Shown one piece after another: positions 15,001-24,633 of a stretch of DNA of 64,000 nt. Positions within the stretch are counted from its first letter, which is position 1, and the number at the start of each line of letters is the position of its first letter. Source of the stretch: Zygaena filipendulae. Its lineage: Eukaryota > Arthropoda > Insecta > Lepidoptera > Zygaenidae. The stretch lies in assembly GCA_907165275.2 (NCBI GenBank), contig OU015663.1:6770501-6834500 (forward strand), in the 5' to 3' direction. The position numbers were made by a program, and so were the translations under genes. The notes below the pieces were generated by a model. That model was not told where the DNA came from, ran no database searches, and saw only the letters and a list, made by a program, of their open reading frames with translations.

Positions 15001-18000
15001 AGACCGAAGAACAACACCCTGAGCCAAGTTGACAATCTATAATCGTTAGGACACAATATAAAACTTAGGAAAGGAATCGTTATGTCACGTGTTGACGCAA
15101 AACTGCACCTTTGATTGGACGACTACGCTGGTAGTTTTCTGACCTATATTCTATTCCGCTCTAGTGAGGAAACGCTGCCAGCATCTTTTGTATTTTGCCA
15201 CAGGAGCCGTTTATACACATATCAAAAATGTCTAGGGATCAAATGCATTTTAGAGAATTGCCGCCAATTGAGATTAATATTGTAACTTTTTTGGATCCTT
15301 ATTGAAACTTTTTATTGATTTTCACCATTTCAATAAAGAATTTTATTCAAATTTTGTTTAAACTTTTAAAAATAACTGTCGTTAAAAATCCCTATAAAAG
15401 CGTGTGATAGCGGTTTTACAAAAACGTTACAATTTCTCCATCGTAACTGAAAAAAATTGCATCGGTATGGAGCGACGACACCACTCGCCTAGAGAAGAGA
15501 TGCTGAGAGCCGTTGGAATGTTGGAAGCTGGCGCCAGGCAACGCACTGTGGCTACTGCTGTTGGGACAAGGCAAAGCGTCATAAGCCGCCTATGGACACG
15601 CTATCGCATCACGGACAGTGTGGTCGAGCTACATGGAGGGCGAACTCGTATCACTCGAAGACAGGCCCGGTATATTCAGAATACAGCGCGAAGAAATCGT
15701 ACTATAACCGCCATGATGATAACTACGAGGCTCCACAGCGCTTCAGGCTTACTGATAAGCGATCAAACCATGCGTAATCATTTACGAAAAGTGGTTCTGC
15801 GATCCCGAAGGCCTCTAAGAGTTCCACCAATAGCGCCCCGCAAGCGTAGAGCCCGTTTACAATAGGCTCGCGAACACAGTAATTAGGAGGAAGAAGACTA
15901 GCGTGGTATTTGCTTTTCCGAGGAATCTCGTTTCGGTATGAGGCCGGATACAAGACGTACATTAGTTTGGAGAAGCCCTGGACATCAAGAACGATTGAAA
16001 TTCTGACAGGAAGTTCATCCATATGGAGGAGGAACAATTATGGTTTTAGCGGGTATTTAGATCGGTGGAAGAACCGATCTCATTTGGATCAGGGGCAACC
16101 TTAATGCTCATATTAATGCGACGAGTATTGTTTCAGATGATTGATCATCCCTTTGCGAAGCCAGTTGGGTGATTCGTTTCAACTTATGCACGACAATGCA
16201 CGTCCACACACTGCTGGAGTCGTAACATGCACTCTTCCCAATGCTGATATTGATATCAGACTTTGAAGTCCAGCCGTGACCTGCTCAATCACCAGACTTA
16301 AATCCTACTGAGCACGCATGGGATATACTCCAAAGAAGAGCTCTGCCGAGTATGGACGCCGTAAATACCCTACAACAACTTTTTGACTTCTTACAAAGAA
16401 CGTGGGTGGCCATTCCTCAAAGTGATTTTGATGAACTGATTTTAAGCATACCAAATCGCTGCGAATGTGTGATTCGTGTCAATGGGTAAATTAATTGGGT
16501 TTCTTTTTATAGCAAAAAATGTACTTGATCCCTAGACACTTTTGATGTGTGTACATTTAATTTTATATTTTATATAATATAAAATTATTTTGTATTTTAT
16601 TTAAATTTTAGAGTATAATAAATTGTCTGCGCTAATTTACTGTATTACATTACTTACAACCACAATGCTTGCTTTTAAACGAGTTTCTTTTATGAGTCCA
16701 AATTTTCCAATATTTATTGTAATTTTATCAAAAATCCGTGAACAAGAAAACCTGTAACTCGCACTTATATGAGAAAAGAAACAACCGTTTACCTTTTTGC
16801 CTTACAACTTTCCAACAATGTGGACGAACTGCAAAATAGAAAAGGGAGAGTAAACTTTATAGGGATGTTGACGACTTTTGAAAATCAAAATTCTAATTAG
16901 TCCGTCAGTTAGCAAATAAAAAAAAACATACATACAGCCGAATGCAGAACCTCCTCCTTTTTGGAAGTCGGTTAAAAACAATATACACGTATTTTTTGCT
17001 TTTTCAAATAAATTAAAATATACAGAGATAAAGTGCATTAAAGTTTATGGTGGGGGCTGGTTACGTCACTAACCGCTATAAGCCGCCGTACAAACTGTCC
17101 GGTTAGTGACGTCACACGAAATTTCAACTCAATGTAGCTCCGTTATTTTTTGATTACGTAAAAAAGAAAAAATACGTGTCCAATATTTTTTATTAATCTA
17201 CAAGACTGACAAAAAAAAATTGTCAACATGCCTATTCTGTGCGAAGGTCATTAACACGACGTTTGTATTCGATGAAAGACGTGTACGAGATAAGTCCGTA
17301 CGCGACGTTCGCGGTGGGCGGCGAGGGCGCGGCGGCGGCGGCGGCGGCGGCGGCGACGCTGGACCACACGCTGCAGTTCCGCACGTTCGGCCACCGCGAC
17401 AACGACGCGCCGCCGCACGCGCACCGCCCCTGCAGGAAGCACCCGCAGCGGCATCGCGAACGCGCCGACGGTACATAATAATTTGAAACTTTTCAAAACT
17501 AAAGTGAATATTATGTATTTCATTTACAGACGTGTAGGTAACACCTGAGTTTGATCTCGCTTATACCATCAGGCGAGATCGTGGACAGTTAATGTCTGAC
17601 CGATCGGATAATAAAGAAACAAAAAATACCACACCCACCCCTGTGTAGGCTATTCTCCGCAGTTTCACCCGCATCAATTTCAGAGTTCCCGCAGGAATTT
17701 CATGATAAAAATGTATATTATGTCCTTTTCTGTAGGTACCCCTGACAATGTGTATGCAAAATTTGACGATCGGTTGAGTAATTAAATCGTGAAAGCCTAA
17801 TAAACTCAGCGGAGATTGTCGTTTCCTTACGTTTGGGGAAATTACCAGCATTTAGGAGAGATTATTTCCGAGAAGATAGTAATAAAAAAGTAAAATAGTA
17901 TTATATTATCTGTGGAAAAAGTAAAAGTAATAAAAAAGTACAAAAAGTATGTGACTTAGGAATTTTCAAGGGTTACGTACCTACCTACCTAAGTTTGACC

Positions 18001-18851
18001 TAGGTGTCGGTCAGAGGGCCACAAGCACTGTTATCAGTAAGTAAATGAAATAAATTAAAATTGTAAACGTAATATATACATATTATAATGCCCAACTAGT
18101 AAGAACTATCAAACGACAATAATGGTAATCTGTAATAATCACAAATTGTTGATTAATCTTACCCAGCACATACATACATATATAGATAAAATCTATACCT
18201 TACTTTATTTTATTGAAATGCAAATGTGACTTCTTGTAGATTGGACGATGGATCACCATAAAAATGAATCCATAAATATAATTTTCTCAGTAGAGAAGCA
18301 CCACTCGGACTGCGAGCTGCAGCAGCTGCGGTACGAGAAGGTGCGCCCGCGCCACTGCGCCGGCACTTCCTACTGCGTACCGCTCGCGCATCACGGTGAG
18401 CCTGTTTGCTTTATATATCGATGTTTGAGACTTTACTGTGCACCACTGTCCTATCTTTTTATTTGCAATATTAAAACCACACGTGACTCTGCTGTTTTAC
18501 AAAAATGGTAGGTATTTAATGCAAGTGATCGCTTAAATTTTATTATTCTGACTAGAAAAGCCAAGGTCCTTCTTTTAAAATGGATTCAGATTTGAAGTCG
18601 TTACCTTACAAAAATACGGGATTGGGATTCGTCTATTTCACCCTTGTTGTAATCATTTCCGAGCTGCAGTTATTTGTAGGTAGTGTTAAAGTGTGTCTGT
18701 AACTCCGTGTGCTATACAAGGTGGTGGTGGCGGTGGTAGCGTGGGCGGGGGTGGCAGCGGCGGCGGCTTCTCAGAAGTGTACGCGGGCGACTCGAGCGCC
18801 GAGTCGGGCCCCGGGTCGCTGTCGCCGCGCACGCACCACGAGCACAGCTAG
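1..18851 (+). CDS. Dscam-family Ig/FN3 cell-surface receptor, 3' half (5' end outside window)
   Basis: Homophilic neuronal adhesion receptor by family. Exons: 1-70, 601-765, 1331-1475, 2331-2479, 4115-4325, 5053-5248, 5783-5949, 6267-6349, 6699-6836, 7506-7709, 8374-8503, 8782-8966, 9570-9749, 10233-10421, 10812-11039, 11402-11607, 12246-12360, 12546-12729, 14753-14904, 17279-17470, 18291-18395, 18721-18851 (TAG). All junctions are AG/GT and all phases agree, giving about 1174 residues. The order is end of Ig8 (HSGRYRC), Ig9 (DSGVYRCQASNPYG), FN3-1 to 4, Ig10 (TSGNYTC), FN3-5, FN3-6, a transmembrane helix in exon 12546-12729, then a tail with DKSVCPEQQNIRNCQHDY, VYEISPYATF, LQFRTFGHR and ELQQLRYEKV. 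Ig10 between FN3-4 and FN3-5 is the Dscam arrangement. Which insect paralogue (Dscam2, 3 or 4) is unresolved; no duplicated alternative exons are seen here. Two starts are uncertain: 14753 or 14771, and 18291 or about 18240. Exons are GC-rich against AT-rich introns. Confidence 0.9.
238..560. repeat. Dispersed repeat fragment in Dscam intron
   Basis: The segment carries 'ttcttcaattatggc' and 'attgttccccaag.taaaac', shared with 61080-61140. It also carries 'caagttgacaatctataat', shared with 15023-15045. A reverse-oriented relative lies at about 8010-8095. It looks like a fragment of a short non-autonomous element; no clear ends were found. The rest of intron 71-600 shows nothing else. Confidence 0.45.
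3493..3809. mobile_element. MITE with about 40-bp terminal inverted repeats and an internal 21-bp inverted pair
   Basis: The left end (tttttttggtaaaacaata...) pairs with the right end (...tattgattttacaaaaaaa), followed by matching 'gttttg.cgtacga' arms. A second, internal pair at 3629-3649 and 3689-3709 is a perfect 21-bp inverted repeat built on 'tgcaatgcaatgcaca'. It lies in the 1.6-kb Dscam intron 2480-4114, whose remainder is unremarkable AT-rich sequence. No coding capacity. Confidence 0.6.
5265..5352 (+). repeat. LINE 3'-tail fragment
   Basis: The sequence ends in 'aataaacttttttc' followed by four 'tattc' units, the kind of 3' tail left by CR1/Jockey-type non-LTR elements in Lepidoptera. 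It begins right after the splice donor at 5249, inside a Dscam intron. No coding part remains. Confidence 0.4.
6939..7157 (+). mobile_element. Non-autonomous Helitron copy
   Basis: Starts 'tctaaactaacattataaa', has the conserved 'cgggtttccgcgggaactcc' block, and ends with the hairpin 'ccgcgcgtgaaaccactgg' followed by 'aatagCTAG'. A 3' hairpin plus CTRR is the Helitron hallmark. A reverse-oriented decayed relative follows at 7188-7315. Both sit in the Dscam intron 6837-7505. Confidence 0.6.
9109..9240 (+). repeat. Helitron fragment
   Basis: Matches the middle and 3' part of the same family ('ttttgcatgcacgttgttaggg', 'tatcccggaattcctgcggg') and lacks clear ends. Confidence 0.5.
9243..9492 (+). 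repeat. Dispersed short retroposon-like repeat
   Basis: Begins 'ttttttatgtcatagggggc' and continues with 'gggcaggtggcacacctgat', 'accgcccatggacatctgca' and 'gcgttgccgacctgg', a composition I recognise from lepidopteran introns. A shorter copy of the same start is at 57502-57560, and a related reversed stretch is at about 50790-50900. Non-coding. Confidence 0.5.
11696..12067. mobile_element. MITE with GGGTTGCCACC termini and TA target duplication
   Basis: The left end GGGTTGCCACC (11696) and right end GGTGGCAACCC (to 12067) are perfect inverted repeats, each bordered by TA. The interior is AT-rich with further complementary arms (atatagtattttt against the right half). Length 372 bp, no ORF. 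TA duplication suggests a Tc1/mariner-type origin. It lies in the Dscam intron 11608-12245. Confidence 0.7.
13798..13940 (-). repeat. Helitron fragment, reverse orientation
   Basis: Begins 'ctagctgttctccgcagttt' and contains 'gatgatcggtt.aggcgtgaaag' and 'aaacaaataaactcacattt', the reverse of the same Helitron family. It lies in the 2-kb Dscam intron 12730-14752. The rest of that intron is AT-rich with no recognised gene. Confidence 0.55.
14523..14732 (-). repeat. tRNA-derived SINE, copy 1
   Basis: On the minus strand the head reads like a tRNA: an A-box-like part near 14705-14722 and a B-box-like GGGCTCGATTCCCGG just beyond it. An unrelated body follows, with a (ATG/GAT)n tail at 14523-14552. 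It matches copy 2 at 62209-62463. Its head ends only about 20 bases before the acceptor of the next Dscam exon. Confidence 0.75.
15214..16553 (+). mobile_element. Decayed Tc1-family DNA transposon
   Basis: Terminal inverted repeats 'tacaca.atcaaaa.tgtctaggga' lie at 15214 and, inverted, ending at 16553; TA dinucleotides border both. Length about 1.34 kb, as expected for a Tc1 element. It sits in the Dscam intron 14905-17278. Confidence 0.85.
15404..16490 (+). pseudogene. Tc1-like transposase pseudogene
   Basis: The intact first part (15404-15865, 153 residues; a second Met, MERRHHSPREEML, starts at 15467) holds the helix-turn-helix region (VISRLWTRYRITDSV, HGGRTRITRRQARYI, RNHLRKVVLRSRRPLR). 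After a stop at 15863 the reading continues in broken frames with FSEESRFGM, then the MHDNARPH-like block, then PAQSPDLNPTEHAWD, the order of the DDE catalytic core of Tc1 transposases. Several stops and frameshifts make it inactive. Confidence 0.85.
16918..17210 (-). repeat. Fragments of two dispersed repeat families
   Basis: 16918-16980 is a reverse-oriented end of the 'aaccgacttccaaaaaggag' family. 17005-17210 matches 41540-41745 in the Max intron (shared 'gtgggg', 'gtaac/gacgtca', 'gccccgtacaaa', 'gccgttatttttt.attac', 'atacgtgt'). Both are non-coding. Confidence 0.55.
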
Positions 18852-20374
18852 CGGCGCGGGGGGCGCACGCGCAGTCACACCCCGCACTAACATGACACAT
18901 CTCATCGTAAGGCTAATTATAATATAGATACACGGGCGTAGTTAGGCGCGAGCGGGGGGGGGGGGGGGGGGACAGGGTGCGTAATGTCCACCCTAGAAAC
19001 TTCTTTGCCCACCCTACAAAAATTTACAGTTTTGAAGATATACGTCAGCAGAGGGGCATGGTGGCCAATACCCACCCTAGAAACTTCTTTGCCCACCCTA
19101 GAAAAATTGACAGCATTTAAGAATTACTATTTAATCGCTTTTTAGATTTTAAGGGTGGGGGGACGGAGGGTAGGTGGTCAATAAATTCAATAATGCGTAA
19201 TGACTAATGCAGGCTATCCTTCATATCGGCATGACGCCATCGATTGGATCAGACGTGTGTGGGCGAGGATTGGCATGACTTGGACGATAGGAAGGATGGT
19301 GTATGGCCTGCATAAGAATACTGCGGCTGCTCTACGGAAAAACAAAGCAACTGTAATTTTTTCGAAATGAGTTTGTTTTTTGTATTTTTTCCACTTTTCA
19401 CGCATAGCGGACGTTGCTACATACAATCATCAAACAAGCTTTAGTCTTAGAGAAATAAAAATTAATAAAATCGTTAAACTATGGAAGATTTATTTTAAAT
19501 GCATAGGTACAGCGATTTTCTGTCTTTTGCTCCTTCTATGAAATATTCATCTGCAACAACTACCAAAAAGGCTTTAGTCTTAAAGAAATTCAAATTAAGA
19601 AAATCGTTAAACTATGGAAGGTTTGTTTTAAATAAAGCGATTTTTAATCTTCCTCCTGTAAAATTACCTTGTTTTACTTTAGGACAGCCGCGTGCCTAAA
19701 CTTTATCTAGTAACAATAACGTTCTCTGACGTTCACTGAAGAACAAAGTACTATTATTATCAACTACAGTTTTTATTAGCAACGTTAGAACCACGGTGTA
19801 TGAACTATGAGTCTACATGCAGACTGCACTTGACATTCAACTAAAAAAATTCAAACATTCATTAATGTAATCGCAACTTTCTTTAACAGAAATAAATCAA
19901 TTACTTACACTGTGACCATGGACCAATAAGTTTAATTGGTCCATGACTGTGACTAACTGACTAACTGAAAAAACTAAAATAAAATAGGTAAATTTTTTTA
20001 ACGAATTTGGATCATATTCAACGATTTTAATACTCACATAGTACATAAACGAAACTGCCAGCTTTTGTGTGGTTTTTTACTTGTTTTGAACTAGATAATA
20101 TATTGAGTAAATACCTACTAGGTGTAGGTACTGTGCGAGGTAAAACTCTCTTATTGTTAGTGGATTTATGTATATAAAGCGTAGATCTAAGTTTTCCTAT
20201 GTACCTACTTAAATATTAATATACATATCTTCATTGTCAAACTTCCACTTAAACAATACTTCCAATAACCTACCCATGTGCCAAATAATACCTTCTGCCA
20301 ATACCTAAGTACTGCCAGAAATATTCATTATACCTACTTACTACGGAAGTTAGCATTGAATTTGAGAATAATTA

Positions 20375-20723
20375 TACAACGTGTTAATGAATTAACTGAA
20401 AACTAGAAAGTAGTTTGCTCCGAATCAACTAGCGAATCGATCGCACTGTGTTTTAATATAGGTTATATTTTTTTCATTTTTACTAGCCCATGTCTAAATT
20501 ATTTATAATACAATATTTGGCGCGTACGCCGCCCGCAGAAAAAAGATTCGAACTGGTAGGCGAGGGCGTAAGGCTTGGAATTTCGTAGATAGGTCACCTC
20601 CAAACTAATGTTGAATAACTTTTGAAGAATTTTTTTTTGACCTAAAATATATTTTAATCATATTATTTTTTATTTTTTTAAATGGGGTGTATCAGGTTTC
20701 AGGTAATTCATTAACACGTTGTA
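20375..20723. mobile_element. MITE, family with 'tacaacgtgttaatgaatta' ends, copy 1
   Basis: Ends tacaacgtgttaatgaatta (20375) and its inverse (to 20723). The interior has 'ggcgcgtacgccgcccgcag' and 'ttcgaactggtaggcgaggg'. The same element, interrupted, is at 52957-53950. This copy is uninterrupted and serves as the empty-site control for the nested insertion there. Confidence 0.8.
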
Positions 20724-21333
20724 TACCTAACGACCGGGAATCATAACGATAGTAATTTCGGCTAACAAAAGCAAACCATGGATTTGACAACCAGCTGTTC
20801 CAGTAGTGGTGGAGCCACTGACCTCAATAAAACAATGGTGAAGCAAAAAAGACAGCTTGTGATTCTATCAAAAATAAGCTCCTAGTGCATATTTTCATAC
20901 TGTGCCAAAATGGGATAAGTAGGTAGGTAATGTTTGAAATCAAATTCAACCAAAACTTTATAATAAGCTGTTTAAAAAGTTATTCGTCAGATTCATTATA
21001 GGAGGAATTTTAATTTCTGTATAAACAATAAATATAGGCTGATTTGCTACGATACAATAAACTCATATGTACCTATGTAGATCAATAGAATTTGCTAACA
21101 TGTATCTTTCCCGTTTTGAATAATCGTAAATAAATAAATACTTATGGAATAATCAGTAGGTATATACTTTATTAACCGCCTGCTTCACCATTATCAATAA
21201 AAAATTAAAGTAACTTAAAAAATTAAGCTAAACATCACTTCAGGAAGTGGTGAAACAGGTGTTTTTATTATTTAATAGACAAACGTCGACTTGATATTGT
21301 TTATAGTTTAGACTTTTAGAGTATAAGATGTTT

Positions 21334-21456
21334 TGTAAATAAGTAATTTTAGTCAGACTGATTTTAAGAACGTTTTTGATTGGAGCTTAAAAATACAGTA
21401 TATTATTGTACATAAGTAATTAAATATTAACAATTATTATTTATACATTGTAGATA
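21334..21456 (+). promoter_or_regulatory. Cluster of three Pumilio-type sites (TGTANATA)
   Basis: TGTAAATA at 21334-21341, TGTACATA at 21407-21414 and TGTAGATA at 21449-21456, all on the plus strand, 70-190 bases before an AATAAA. They fit the known Pumilio recognition sequence UGUANAUA. The region is AT-rich, so chance is possible, and it is not proven to be transcribed. Confidence 0.35.
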
Positions 21457-21525
21457 ATGCGAAGGATCTAGTCAATTTTTATTGAATATTTTATGACAAT
21501 ATAATTGTAATTTGTACATGAAGTT

Positions 21526-21531
21526 AATAAA
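21526..21531 (+). terminator. Candidate poly(A) signal AATAAA
   Basis: AATAAA inside 'gttaataaacctaaaag', at the end of an AT-rich stretch with 3'UTR character. It is a candidate end for the Dscam-family transcript. Confidence 0.35.
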
Positions 21532-22159
21532 CCTAAAAGTATCTAATATATATTATAAACATTTAAGGAAGTAGTTATCTTTGTGAGGATTCAATTTATT
21601 TGTAAAATAAATTTATTTATCGTGCACCATCGTTTTAATTATGTAACATCGGTATTCGATACTGAAACGAAAGAAGCTTTCTGAACCTACTAGATTGAAT
21701 AAAGGTGGTGGTAAATAATACACGGTATAGCAAATAGCAATACACAGCTGATTTCCGGAACGGAATCCGAAATTGGAAATTCCAAAGCTCCTCTGGGGAA
21801 TCTCTTTTATACTTAGGTAGGTACCTACCTATAATCATAGGTATCTGCAACTTGAGGTGCGATGAGTGACGACCTCCGTGTGAATGTGAAATTTCAACAA
21901 GGTATATAATATTAAAGTTATTAAAAATCTTAAAAACAATCTTTTTTAAATTTATTCACAAGAAAATTAGGTAATAGGTATAGGTATAGTTTTTTTACAT
22001 ACCTTCTTAGTGTAGACACAAAAACCCAGTGGGTATTATTACCTACCTGTAAAATACGTAGGTACTCGATCCAGTCAAAAGTATTTAGCTAATTTAGTGG
22101 GTAGTGGTTTGCATAGAGTCAAAGTATCTACATAAATACCTACTGAAATTATATTTCAA

Positions 22160-22680
22160 CTAGCTGACCCCCGCGGTTTCTCCCGCGGTAATTTCGGAGT
22201 TCTCGCAGGGATTCCAGAATAAGAAGTACCCTATGTCACTCAGGATAACTGTAACAATTTGGAAAAATAATGTCCAAACAGTTCGATCATCGGACTACTG
22301 GCCTAACTAGTTGAAATAAGCCGTAGCTTCGTATTTTCAAATTTGGTCCAGTAGATTAAGAGATTACCCCTTACAAAATCACAAACTCCCGAGTTCCCGC
22401 GGGAATTCTGGGATAAAAGTGCCCTATGTCACTTAGAATCAATGTAGCTTCCTATAAGTGAAAGAATTTTCAAAATCGGTTCAGTAGATCCAGAGATTAC
22501 CCTCTACAACCTCACAAACTCCGGAGTTCCCGCGGGAATTCAGGGACAAAAAGTACCCTATGTCACTCAGGATCACTGTAGCTTCCAATAAGTGAAAGAA
22601 TTTTCAAAATCGGTTCAATAGACAACGCCAGAAACTCAAACTCACAATTTACAAACTTTAGCTCTTTATAATATTAGTAG
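22160..22680 (-). mobile_element. Helitron-like element with internal tandem units
   Basis: Reverse orientation: begins CTAG with the hairpin block 'ccccgcggtttctcccgcgg' and ends 'ctttataatattagta', the inverse of the family's 5' end. The inner block with 'gttcccgcgggaattc' plus 'accctatgtcactcaggat' and 'gtgaaagaattttcaaaatc' occurs about three times at roughly 130-base spacing, an expansion not present in the other copies. Confidence 0.65.
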
Positions 22681-22894
22681 TTATCTAGTAGATACCTAAT
22701 ACATAAATCATTTTTGATGTAGGGAACCTACATCTCATTGCTTAGACATAAAATAAATTGACGTTGGTCAAAATTTTACGATAAATACAATATAAATACA
22801 GAGTAGATAATTGGTTAATATAAGTAAATGAGTCATCTGCATAATATCGGTATCTATACTAATACCTACCTTAGATAAATGATTGATCACTTTT

Positions 22895-24238
22895 AACCGA
22901 CTTCCAAAAAGGTGGTCCAGGTTTTGCTTCGGCTGTATGTATGTTTTTTTTTCTGTATGTTCACAGATTACTCGAAGACGGTTGGACCGATTTGGAAAAT
23001 TCTTTTTTTGTTTGAAAAGGTATACACCTAAATTGATCCTATTGTTACCAAGTCACGCAGATAATTATATCATATATTAATAGAAGTCGGTTATAATAAT
23101 AGACGTCGGTTTAAAACCCACGACGGTGATTATATTAAATTCAGCGAGTTTAAAATAATGACTGTATTCTCTCAGAACATATACGAGAAGTTGCCTAAAT
23201 TTTTGTGAACATATAGTTCACAAAAATTTAGGCAACTTTAAGAAAACAGTGACTTACATAATCATAACTTAAGAAATAAAGACAAATTAGCAGTGCCTAC
23301 ATATACTACTAGTCTCCATACAATTTCTAGTACTTTCAAAGGGTATACGCTTTTACAACAAACTGCCAAACGATGTAGTCAATTTGTCAATTAATAAATT
23401 TAAGAGCTTGATTAAACACACTTTGTGCGATAAAGCCTATTATAGCGTAAAAGATTATTATTTAGAATAGAATAGAATAGAATACACTAGAATACACTAA
23501 TTTTACAGTGTTTAAATGATACAATTACAAACGTTTGGTAATGAGTTGCTCTTTTCTATTTTTATTTTACTTTTCCTTTTGACGCGCCATGTCAGATTTT
23601 AGATTATACTTGTTAATTGATTTTTTGTAAAGTTGTGTGCGTACTATTTAGCCGTTAGCGGCCTTATTAAATTAATAATCAATTTCATTGACACGATAGT
23701 GACTAGATATTATGTCATGCTCACTCAAATGTACCGCTAGCGGTGGCGTGTGAGTCGGGTCGCTCGGTTCCCTACTTCCCTCTAATATGGTTGAGCGGGG
23801 CGGGGCTTACGAGCACGTCATACCTACTCGTGAACGGGTGCTGTCAGTTGGTGCTGGTCATGTCTGGTCTACTATTATATTATAGATAATCTTAGTTTAA
23901 CTCCTAATGTCTCTGTATCTGTACGGTAGTTTATTGCTGGGTACGGCTCATTGTTCTCACATAATTAATTGCAAGTTGAGTTACCATCTAATTATATTAT
24001 ACATATATATATCTTGTAACTTTAAACTGACAGCGTGCTGCAGAAGAGTTTGTTGCGCAGCTTCTTCTCTTCAGTCATAGCACTAGGAAGCTGTGAGGGG
24101 TTGATATTTTATGGGTGCTGTCATAATAACTGTAATTATATTGACGTCAAAAAGAGCCACATTATGGACCAAATTTGAATAAAGGATTTGACTTTGACTT
24201 TATAATCACCGTCGTGGGTTTTTAACTGACTTCTTTGA
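22895..24238. repeat. Composite repeat: inverted arms around LINE 3' ends
   Basis: Left arm: an 'aaccgacttccaaaaagg' family end at 22895 followed by 'aaacccacgacggtgattata' at 23114-23135. Right arm: the inverse, 'tataatcaccgtcgtgggtt', at 24200-24220, followed by 'aactgacttctttg'. Between them is the C-terminal coding end of a non-LTR element (about 23320-23470, reading PNDVVNLSINKFKSLIKHTL) with a (agaat)n tail, and another LINE-like tail ending 'gaataaaggatttgactttg' (24170-24198). Confidence 0.5.
23188..23238. repeat. Perfect 23-bp inverted repeat with 5-base loop
   Basis: Arm aagttgcctaaatttttgtg... (23188-23210), loop atata, exact complementary arm 23216-23238. No mismatches. It may be a fold-back mutation or a hairpin-forming remnant; there is no evidence of a miRNA. 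Confidence 0.8.
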
Positions 24239-24633
24239 GTCAAATAATAAAAGACAGAGGAACTCTGTAAGTACAAAAAATTAGTACCTGCCTAAATAAA
24301 GTTTTCGAAAATCCCGACTAAAATGAGAAACCCAAGAAAAATGAAGGGAGGGGGGGAGGATTGCCAAATTCGATAAGTCAAAATCCATAAAATTTTGTTT
24401 AGGTATACACAAAAGTAAACATTTACTAAGCTTTAAATAAATTTATTTCCATTCAAAATAAGTTATGTATAACATGATTTTGCTACATTTGCTATTGCAA
24501 TGTGCCTAGAACAGTAATACAATAATAATTTATTAATTTACAACATTGTTAAAGCTCGCGTGTAAGCATCGTACGTGCGTTCTACTTGTATAGGAGCATC
24601 ATGTACGTGTGATGGTTCGAGTCCACAGCACGA

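Larger units (their letters stand above)
18852..21531 (+). other. Probable long 3'UTR and flank of the Dscam-family gene
   Basis: After the stop at 18849-18851 no convincing ORF follows. The stretch holds an 18-base G run (18954-18971) followed by two diverged copies of a block around 'ccaccctagaaacttctttg' (18988-19125), a MITE (20375-20723), and an AT-rich end with an AATAAA at 21526-21531. Three matches to the Pumilio site TGTANATA (21334, 21407, 21449) lie just before that signal. Assignment as 3'UTR is inference; a nearer poly(A) site is possible. Confidence 0.4.

Noticed and set aside
18241..18290. Upstream extension of the penultimate-region Dscam exon (acceptor near 18240)
   Set aside because: In frame, but the residues (WTMDHHKNESINIIFS) do not look like the conserved tail and the acceptor at 18290 (attttctcag) is stronger; kept only as an alternative.
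20778..20885. 35-codon ORF beginning MDLTTSCSSSGGATDL
   Set aside because: Too short, no homologue recognised, inside the presumed 3'UTR region; no evidence of translation.
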